NCBI GenBank assembly: GCA_910588565.1
Contig: CAJUPF010000018.1
Coordinates: 1-46,896 of the forward strand
DNA from: an uncultured Lachnospiraceae bacterium
Lineage (GTDB): Bacteria; Bacillota; Clostridia; Lachnospirales; Lachnospiraceae
Length of the DNA stretch: 46,896 nucleotides
Reading direction: 5' to 3'
The notes below the pieces were generated by a model, which was given only the letters and a program-made list of their open reading frames with translations, had not been told where the DNA came from and did not search any database. A program made the position numbers and the translations under genes. Each line of letters starts with the position of its first letter. The first letter of the stretch is position 1. Positions 42,204 to 46,896 of the stretch are shown piece after piece.

Positions 42204-43565
42204 ATGACAGTATTAGAATACATCTGGTCTGCATTTTGCGACTCCCTTGTGGGGCATTTGCTGCTGGCGCTCTATCTGTTTCTGATCATGAATGAGCGGC
42301 CAGTATGGAGAAAGCTGAAAAAATTGCCTCTATTGCTTCTATCGCCAGTCCTGGCTGCGCTGGTATCATGCTGGGGTTATGCGATAGTGCCGCTGCCTGG
42401 TCTGGTTCGTTATTCTGTATCTTCCCTTGTGATTATGCTGCTGTGTACGGTTTGGATGATGTGGGTATGGGACACTGATTTCTGGCGGGCATTTTCCGCT
42501 GTATGTGTGGCGGGGACTCTGCAGGTGGCGACTTCAGCTTTGATTAGTTTTGTGTTTCTGCCGTTTCTTCTTGATACGCCGCTGCAGTATGGGGTGCGGA
42601 CAGGAGCCGGGGTTCTGGCTTGCGGCCTGGTTGTATTTCTGTTAAACAGGTTTCGGTTTGGCGCCTGTTTTAAACTGTTATTGGAAGATGCGTTTGGTCC
42701 GAGGCAGACAGCGCTGCTTACCTTTTGCCTGGAATTGTCTATGGAAGCGTTTCTGCTTTTGCGGGGCGGTATTGTGTCAGGAGATTCCGGCGCTTTGTAT
42801 TTGGGGATTTACGCTGTTCTGGCTGTTGTATTTGTGCCCCTGTCGATAGGGCAGATCATTTACCTGGCCTGGCGGTTTGATGCTGGCCGCAGGCTTTTGG
42901 TTCAGCGGGATATGATTGACAGGCAGCGGCTTTATGAGCAGGAGCTGGAAGATATACGCCGGGAAGTGCGTACATTCCGGCATGATTATAAAAACCTTCT
43001 GGCAGGTTTATCGGGCCAGGCAAATGGGGGAGCGGCAGAGGAAGAACTGCGAAAGTCTTTAGAACAGCTGGATGCGGGCTTGGAACAGCGTCTGGGAGCA
43101 AAAATAAAATTCTCGGCCTGGATTGGAAATATACAGATCCCGCAGGTCAGAAGCCTTCTGCTGAACAAAATTGCCATTATGCGGGACAAAGGGGTGGAAT
43201 GCCGTCTGGAAGCGCTCTATCCAGTAGATCGGGTTGCGATGGATGTGTGGGATTTTGTGCGCTGCTTTGGAATACTGGCGGATAATGCGATAGAAGCCGC
43301 AGAGGAGACGGAAGCTCCCTGGGTGGAGATTGTGATTCTGCAGCAGAACGATACGCTGAATTTCAGAATTTCAAATCCCTATAACAACAGCGTTCCACCG
43401 GCAAAAATATGGCAAGAAGGCTGGTCTTCCAAAGGAGAGGGCAGAGGGCTTGGGCTGTTCAGCTACCAGCGTATTCTCGAACGATACTCGAATGCTTCCT
43501 CCTCTGCCAGCTGGAACGATCATATCTTTGTACAGGAACTGATGATAACAGGAGGGATGTTATGA
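42204..43565 (+). CDS. GHKL-domain sensor histidine kinase (AgrC-like)
   Basis: A 453-residue protein with about six to seven N-terminal membrane helices (to about 230), a coiled linker (RQRLYEQELEDIRREVRTF), the phospho-acceptor H260 in FRHDYKNLLAGL and a GHKL ATPase domain (NAIEAAEE, then SKGEGRGLGLFSYQRILERY). This is the AgrC/ComD-type layout of peptide-sensing kinases. No agrB or agrD-like gene is next to it, so its signal is unknown. Its stop overlaps the start of the LytTR regulator (ATGA). Confidence 0.85.
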   Translation: MTVLEYIWSAFCDSLVGHLLLALYLFLIMNERPVWRKLKKLPLLLLSPVLAALVSCWGYAIVPLPGLVRYSVSSLVIMLLCTVWMMWVWDTDFWRAFSAVCVAGTLQVATSALISFVFLPFLLDTPLQYGVRTGAGVLACGLVVFLLNRFRFGACFKLLLEDAFGPRQTALLTFCLELSMEAFLLLRGGIVSGDSGALYLGIYAVLAVVFVPLSIGQIIYLAWRFDAGRRLLVQRDMIDRQRLYEQELEDIRREVRTFRHDYKNLLAGLSGQANGGAAEEELRKSLEQLDAGLEQRLGAKIKFSAWIGNIQIPQVRSLLLNKIAIMRDKGVECRLEALYPVDRVAMDVWDFVRCFGILADNAIEAAEETEAPWVEIVILQQNDTLNFRISNPYNNSVPPAKIWQEGWSSKGEGRGLGLFSYQRILERYSNASSSASWNDHIFVQELMITGGML

Positions 43566-44338
43566 TTGCGATATATCTCTGTGACGATGATGCGGCAGTC
43601 CGGCAACAGATCCAGTCGGTTCTGGAACGGAAAACCCTGATAGAAGACTGGGATATGGCTGTGGTATGCAGCGCGGACAGCGCTCAGGCGCTGCTGGATG
43701 CTTTGGAGCGGACAGGCGGCAGGCGGGGCGTTTATTTTCTGGATGTAGATCTGAAAGACGAGAGCCTGGACGGATTTCTTCTGGGGCAGAAGATTCGCCA
43801 GGCAGATCCACATGCAACGCTGGTTTACATTACCAGTTACGGCGATCTGGCGTTTCGTACATTTCAGTATCATCTGGAAGCGTTTGATTATATAGTAAAA
43901 GATCCAAACGCTCTGGCGCAGTCGGTGACGATGTGCCTGGAAGCCATCTGGAGGCGGCTGGCACAGGAGCGGCAGGACCCGGCGGAGCTTTTTCCGGTGC
44001 GGGAGGGCGAGAAGATACGCTATATACCAGTCAGGGACATTCTGTTTTTTGAAACATCTTCGATTCCGCATCATGTACTGCTCCATACGGCGCACAGCCG
44101 CGTGGATTTTGTAGGGAGCCTGAATGAAATTGAGGCGCAGCTTGGAGAACGGTTTATCCGCGTACACCGTTCCTATCTGGTGTCAGCGGAAAAAATCGAC
44201 TCAGTGGACTTGAAACAGGGAACGCTGCGGGCAGGCGGATATGAATGTTTGTTGTCCCGAACCGGAAAAGCAAGGCTTCGCAGAAAATGGGAGGAGAATT
44301 GGCAGGAAAGGCATTTCTCTGCGCCATTTGGGAAATAG
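43562..44338 (+). CDS. LytTR family response regulator
   Basis: A 258-residue regulator with a receiver domain (DDD at 8-10, phospho-acceptor D61 in YFLDVDL) and a C-terminal LytTR DNA-binding domain (about 150-250, REGEKIRYIPVRDILFFETS ... RFIRVHRSYLVSAEKI). The ATG at 43562 overlaps the kinase stop, and AGGAGGG lies six bases upstream. An in-frame extension to 43409 lies inside the kinase gene and is rejected. LytTR-like direct repeats start inside its last codons. Confidence 0.9.
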   Translation: MIAIYLCDDDAAVRQQIQSVLERKTLIEDWDMAVVCSADSAQALLDALERTGGRRGVYFLDVDLKDESLDGFLLGQKIRQADPHATLVYITSYGDLAFRTFQYHLEAFDYIVKDPNALAQSVTMCLEAIWRRLAQERQDPAELFPVREGEKIRYIPVRDILFFETSSIPHHVLLHTAHSRVDFVGSLNEIEAQLGERFIRVHRSYLVSAEKIDSVDLKQGTLRAGGYECLLSRTGKARLRRKWEENWQERHFSAPFGK

Positions 44339-44352
44339 TTCTGCCGTTTAGG
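44323..44352 (+). promoter_or_regulatory. LytTR-type direct repeats before the DUF6440 gene
   Basis: GCCATTTGGG (44323-44332) and GCCGTTTAGG (44343-44352) are direct repeats 20 bp apart, two helical turns, the spacing used by LytTR regulators. CTGACA (about 44359) and TATGTT (about 44384) downstream could be a poor promoter activated by the adjacent regulator. Confidence 0.5.
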
Positions 44353-44428
44353 AAAAATCTGACATATCCCTTTGGAAGCGTGGTATGTTTTTCATGCAGA
44401 CAGGAAGAAGAGAAGGGAGTGTGAGAGC

Positions 44429-44617
44429 ATGGCAAAGGATCGCTTTGTTGAAATTTATTCACAGGGGATGACAAATGTGGAAAAAATAATTGTTGACAGA
44501 GAAACGGGTGTTAATTATCTACTGGCGTCCTCAGCGTTAACGGTTGGCTGCGGGATGTCCGTTCTGGTAGATCAAGACGGAAAACCAGTAATTACTGCCG
44601 TTGATCCTCTAAAATAA
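44429..44617 (+). CDS. DUF6440 family small protein
   Basis: A 62-residue protein, MAKDRFVEIYSQGMTNVEKI then IVDRETGVNYLLASSALTVG and a LVDQDGKPVITAV end, which I recognise as the DUF6440 type. No signal peptide or membrane helix. AAGGGAG lies nine bases before the ATG at 44429; an upstream start at 44372 has no ribosome site. The function is unknown. Its position behind LytTR-like repeats suggests it is controlled by the GHKL/LytTR pair. Confidence 0.75.
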   Translation: MAKDRFVEIYSQGMTNVEKIIVDRETGVNYLLASSALTVGCGMSVLVDQDGKPVITAVDPLK

Positions 44618-44703
44618 CAACTGTGGAAGTGTAAATGTAATCAGTTTAGACTGCAGCTGCGCGCTTGCTGCGCAGTTAGCAGCCGATCTAGAAGAATTGT
44701 CAG

Positions 44704-44749
44704 GAATCCGGCTCCTTTGCCGCGGGCAAACTATAAACGGAGCGGATTC
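44704..44749 (+). other. Nested hairpin of unknown role
   Basis: Outer arms GAATCCG-G-CTCC (44704-44715) and GGAG-CGGATTC (44739-44749) enclose a perfect inner hairpin TTTGCC-GCG-GGCAAA (44716-44730) and the unpaired CTATAAAC. There is no T-tract, and no flanking duplication was found. Confidence 0.5.
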
Positions 44750-44873
44750 TGCAGCAGGGAAGACGGAAGGCTGAACTGTTACGTATAAATGAATTTTTCT
44801 CTCTTTGAACTTGCAAAATTTTTGCTTTTTTCTTCTAAAACATGAAAGTATTAAAGAAATAAAGAAAAAATGA

Positions 44874-44902
44874 TTGCCAAATTATTCATTTCATAATAGA
44901 AT
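44874..44902 (+). promoter_or_regulatory. Promoter of gdhA
   Basis: TTGCCA (44874-44879), 17 bp, TAGAAT (44897-44902), about 45 bp before the ATG. AAAGGAG (44933-44939) is the ribosome site. Confidence 0.7.
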
Positions 44903-44947
44903 AGAAACGATGAGACAATCCAATACTATAATAAAGGAGATTAAAAG

Positions 44948-46282
44948 ATGAGTTATGTTGATGAAGTCCTAGAGAGAGTAAAAGCCAAAAATGCATCTGA
45001 GCCGGAGTTTCTTCAGGCAGTGGAGGAAGTTCTCGATTCCTTACGCCCTGTTATTGACGCAAATGAAGAGACTTACCGCAGAGAAGCTATTTTAGAGAGA
45101 CTGACAGAGCCGGACAGGCAGTTTAAATTCCGTGTACCGTGGGTAGACGATAACGGCCAGGTTCAGGTAAACACAGGATACAGAATCCAGTTTAATAATT
45201 CCATCGGGCCGTACAAGGGCGGGTTACGGTTACATCCTTCTGTAAATACAGGTATTATCAAATTCCTGGGATTTGAGCAGATTTTTAAAAACTCCCTGAC
45301 AGGGCTTCCGATTGGCGGCGGCAAGGGCGGCGCTGACTTTGATCCGAAGGGCAAATCAGACAGAGAAGTTATGGCGTTCTGCCAGAGCTTTATGACGGAA
45401 CTTTGCAAATACATCGGCGCGGATGTGGATGTTCCGGCCGGAGATATCGGTACCGGCGCAAGAGAGATCGGCTATATGTTCGGACAGTACAAGAAGATTA
45501 AGAGTGTTTACGAAGGCGTATTAACCGGAAAAGGCTTAACATACGGCGGTTCCCTGGCGCGTACCGAAGCTACTGGCTACGGCCTGTTATACATTACAGA
45601 AGAATTGATGAAATGCCATGGCGAATCCATGGAAGGCAAGACTGTTGTGATATCCGGCGCTGGTAATGTCGCAATTTACGCGGCCCAGAAAGCACAGCAG
45701 ATGGGCGCAAAGGTTGTGACCTGTTCGGATTCTACCGGCTGGATTTATGATCCGGAAGGAATTGACGTAGCTTTGTTAAAAGAAGTAAAAGAAGTAAAAC
45801 GCGCACGTTTAACAGAGTACGCAGCAGCACGTCCAAGTGCGGAATATCATGAAGGCCGCGGCGTATGGTCTGTGAAATGTGATATTGCGCTTCCATGTGC
45901 AACTCAGAATGAACTGCATCTCGACGATGCAAAAGCATTGGTTGCAAACGGCTGTAAAGCAGTCTGCGAAGGCGCTAATATGCCTACTACCATTGATGCG
46001 ACAAAGTATCTGCAGGAGAACGGCGTCTGGTTTATCGGCGGCAAAGCTGCAAATGCCGGCGGCGTAGCGACTTCCGCTTTGGAGATGACCCAGAACAGCG
46101 AGCGTCTGAGCTGGACATTTGAAGAAGTGGATTCCAAGTTACAGCAGATTATGGTGAATATTTATCATACTATTGATGATGCTGCAAAACGTTATGGACA
46201 GGAAGGCAATTATGTGATGGGTGCGAATATTGCCGGATTTGAGAAAGTGGCAAATGCAATGATTGCTCAGGGTGTTTGCTAA
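44948..46282 (+). CDS. gdhA: NADP-type glutamate dehydrogenase
   Basis: A 444-residue hexameric-type GDH that aminates 2-oxoglutarate to glutamate, linking ammonia assimilation to carbon metabolism. Seen: the substrate-binding VPWVDDNGQVQVNTGYRIQF, the catalytic lysine region PIGGGKGGADFDPKGKSD (K126), DVDVPAGDIGTGAREIGYM, and a Rossmann segment VVISGAGNVAIYAAQKA (about 232-248). Length fits the roughly 445-450-residue bacterial class. It is monocistronic with its own promoter and a strong terminator. Confidence 0.96.
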   Translation: MSYVDEVLERVKAKNASEPEFLQAVEEVLDSLRPVIDANEETYRREAILERLTEPDRQFKFRVPWVDDNGQVQVNTGYRIQFNNSIGPYKGGLRLHPSVNTGIIKFLGFEQIFKNSLTGLPIGGGKGGADFDPKGKSDREVMAFCQSFMTELCKYIGADVDVPAGDIGTGAREIGYMFGQYKKIKSVYEGVLTGKGLTYGGSLARTEATGYGLLYITEELMKCHGESMEGKTVVISGAGNVAIYAAQKAQQMGAKVVTCSDSTGWIYDPEGIDVALLKEVKEVKRARLTEYAAARPSAEYHEGRGVWSVKCDIALPCATQNELHLDDAKALVANGCKAVCEGANMPTTIDATKYLQENGVWFIGGKAANAGGVATSALEMTQNSERLSWTFEEVDSKLQQIMVNIYHTIDDAAKRYGQEGNYVMGANIAGFEKVANAMIAQGVC

Positions 46283-46284
46283 TG

Positions 46285-46326
46285 AAAAAATTCCCCGCGA
46301 TCCTATGGGTTGCGGGGAATTTTTTT
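46285..46326 (+). terminator. Terminator of gdhA
   Basis: AAAAAATTCCCCGC and GCGGGGAATTTTTTT pair over a 12-base loop, a strong stem with a T-run. The A-run on the other side would allow bidirectional use. Confidence 0.9.
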
Positions 46327-46350
46327 GATGCAAATTTCATGAAAAAAGTG

Positions 46351-46380
46351 TTGACTGCACGTAACGTGCAATTTTAGGCT
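46351..46380 (+). promoter_or_regulatory. MerR-type promoter/operator
   Basis: TTGACT (46351-46356) and a weak TAGGCT (46375-46380) are 18 bp apart, with the perfect palindrome TGCACGTAACGTGCA (46356-46370) in the spacer. This is where MerR-family regulators bind. GGAGAG (46385-46390) is the ribosome site of the gene that follows. Confidence 0.6.
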
Positions 46381-46397
46381 ATACGGAGAGATAAGTA

Positions 46398-46759
46398 ATG
46401 AGTGATATGACATTGCGAAAAGTATGTAATGCGTTTGGAGTCTCAAGTCGCGCGGTACAGGGCTATGAAGCGGCGGGATTGGTTTTGATCAAAAGCTTGA
46501 TGGATGCCCCTAAGGACAGTTGGAAAGCCAGACTTAGAAAATGTGTGAAAGAATTGGAAAGGAAAAGAGGACGATTGAAAAGACAATTGATAGTTACTAT
46601 TCACGGCGCCCTGCACCCCGCTGCAGGGCATCCGGCCAATAAAGCAGTGGTTTCAAGCATCCAGCCCCTCGCCGAAGGCGACTTGGAATGGGCTGGATGC
46701 GTTACAGTTTGCGGCCGGGTGGCCGTGAACTGTAACAATTGATATGGTATATGAATTGA
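46398..46759 (+). pseudogene. Decayed MerR family regulator gene, internally deleted and interrupted by a miniature element
   Basis: The N-terminus MTLRKVCNAFGVSSRAVQGY then EAAGLV is a MerR helix-turn-helix. After it, the wing and about 40 further residues expected of the family are missing, and the frame continues with LIKSLMDAPKDSWKARLRKC and a coiled-coil part. At 46593 the miniature element interrupts the gene; the current frame runs into it and stops at 46742. If the element and one 8-bp duplication are removed, the gene would end QLIWYMN with stop at 46757-46759. The operator upstream is intact. Confidence 0.7.
46593..46736. mobile_element. Miniature inverted-repeat element (MITE-like), 144 bp, with 8-bp target duplication
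   Basis: Ends are GTTACTATTCACGGC on the left and, on the opposite strand at the right, GTTACAGTTCACGGC. A perfect 8-bp duplication AATTGATA flanks it (46585-46592 and 46737-46744). Inside are hairpins GCCCTGCA/TGCAGGGC and GCATCCAGCCC/GGGCTGGATGC, the latter enclosing GCC-GAA-GGC. There is no transposase gene. It is inserted in the end of the merR gene. Confidence 0.9.
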
Positions 46760-46776
46760 CTGAAAATTTTTTATAG

Positions 46777-46805
46777 TTGACATCTTGGGTTTTGCGGAAT
46801 ATAAT
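46777..46805 (+). promoter_or_regulatory. Consensus promoter leading out of the window
   Basis: TTGACA (46777-46782), 17 bp, TATAAT (46800-46805), a perfect consensus. The remaining bases to 46896 would be a leader with GACAG/CTGTC pairing around a GCTCGAGC palindrome. The gene or RNA it drives lies outside the window; I did not recognise a riboswitch class. Confidence 0.8.
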
Positions 46806-46896
46806 TTCAATACAGCTGAATAGACAGTTCGGCCCGATTGCTCGAGCGTACCATCCTGTCGTTAAACAAAACTAGGGAACCCGATTTTATTGAATC

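Larger units (their letters stand above)
44618..44947. other. Gene-free stretch between the DUF6440 gene and gdhA
   Basis: No coding sequence is supported. It contains CTGCGC/GCGCAG and nearby hairpins (about 44657-44680), the nested structure at 44704-44749, an A/T-rich part and the gdhA promoter at 44874-44902. Confidence 0.6.

Noticed and set aside
42204..44338. Complete agr quorum-sensing system
   Set aside because: Only the kinase and regulator are present; no agrB-like protease or signal peptide gene is adjacent.

Overview
The window reads as a chromosomal segment of a low- to mid-GC, endospore-forming Clostridia, most likely Lachnospiraceae. The support is spoVT, a FabK-type fatty-acid operon with a fused accDA and a FabT-like MarR regulator, a polyphosphate:AMP phosphotransferase, DUF4317 and DUF6440 proteins, AGGAGG-type ribosome sites, and a very large secreted GH43 protein with bacterial Ig-like repeats. 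No rRNA, tRNA or CRISPR array was seen.

Layout. 1-3.5 kb is an accessory patch: the end of a small repeat element, an Rpn-family nuclease, and a leftward operon with an ADP-ribosyltransferase-like (DUF3990) toxin candidate and its partner. That operon is flanked by two damaged copies of a small secreted-protein gene. 3.6-7.2 kb holds a sugar nucleotidyltransferase, an overlapping NahK-like kinase and a fucose/arabinose-isomerase-family protein. 7.4-13.1 kb is a 1914-residue secreted GH43 protein. 13.4-17.4 kb holds carB, with a long inverted repeat in its leader, and a histidine phosphatase. 17.4-17.7 kb holds what looks like a par/Fst-type type I toxin-antitoxin locus. 17.8-26.5 kb carries spoVT, a class A PBP, a ROK glucokinase, an AEC transporter, DUF4317, a lipoprotein and pap. 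26.7-28.4 kb is an AAA-like ATPase/PD-(D/E)XK protein. 28.5-36.6 kb is the fatty-acid operon acpP-fabK-fabD-fabG-fabF-fabZ-accDA-fabH-marR behind a consensus promoter and a palindromic FabT-like operator; accB and accC are absent from it. 36.7-42.0 kb is a leftward two-component system with an ABC transporter. 42.2-44.6 kb is a GHKL kinase/LytTR regulator pair and a small DUF6440 gene preceded by LytTR-like direct repeats. 44.9-46.3 kb is gdhA. The end holds a decayed merR gene carrying a small inserted element, then a consensus promoter firing out of the window.

Most unusual content. (1) At 17.4-17.7 kb a 32-residue hydrophobic peptide gene, an opposing antisense promoter, a shared bidirectional terminator and a pair of direct repeats, one of which contains the toxin start codon, reproduce the architecture of the enterococcal par (Fst) type I toxin-antitoxin system. 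(2) Two miniature inverted-repeat elements (18370-18545 and 46593-46736) share GTTACNNTTCAC ends, internal hairpins and perfect 8-bp target duplications; one has inserted into merR. Solitary ends of the same family occur elsewhere in the window. (3) One of the two damaged secreted-protein copies can be derived from the other by a 211-bp deletion between 7-bp direct repeats.

All functional statements come from reading the sequence and from family knowledge; no database search was run.
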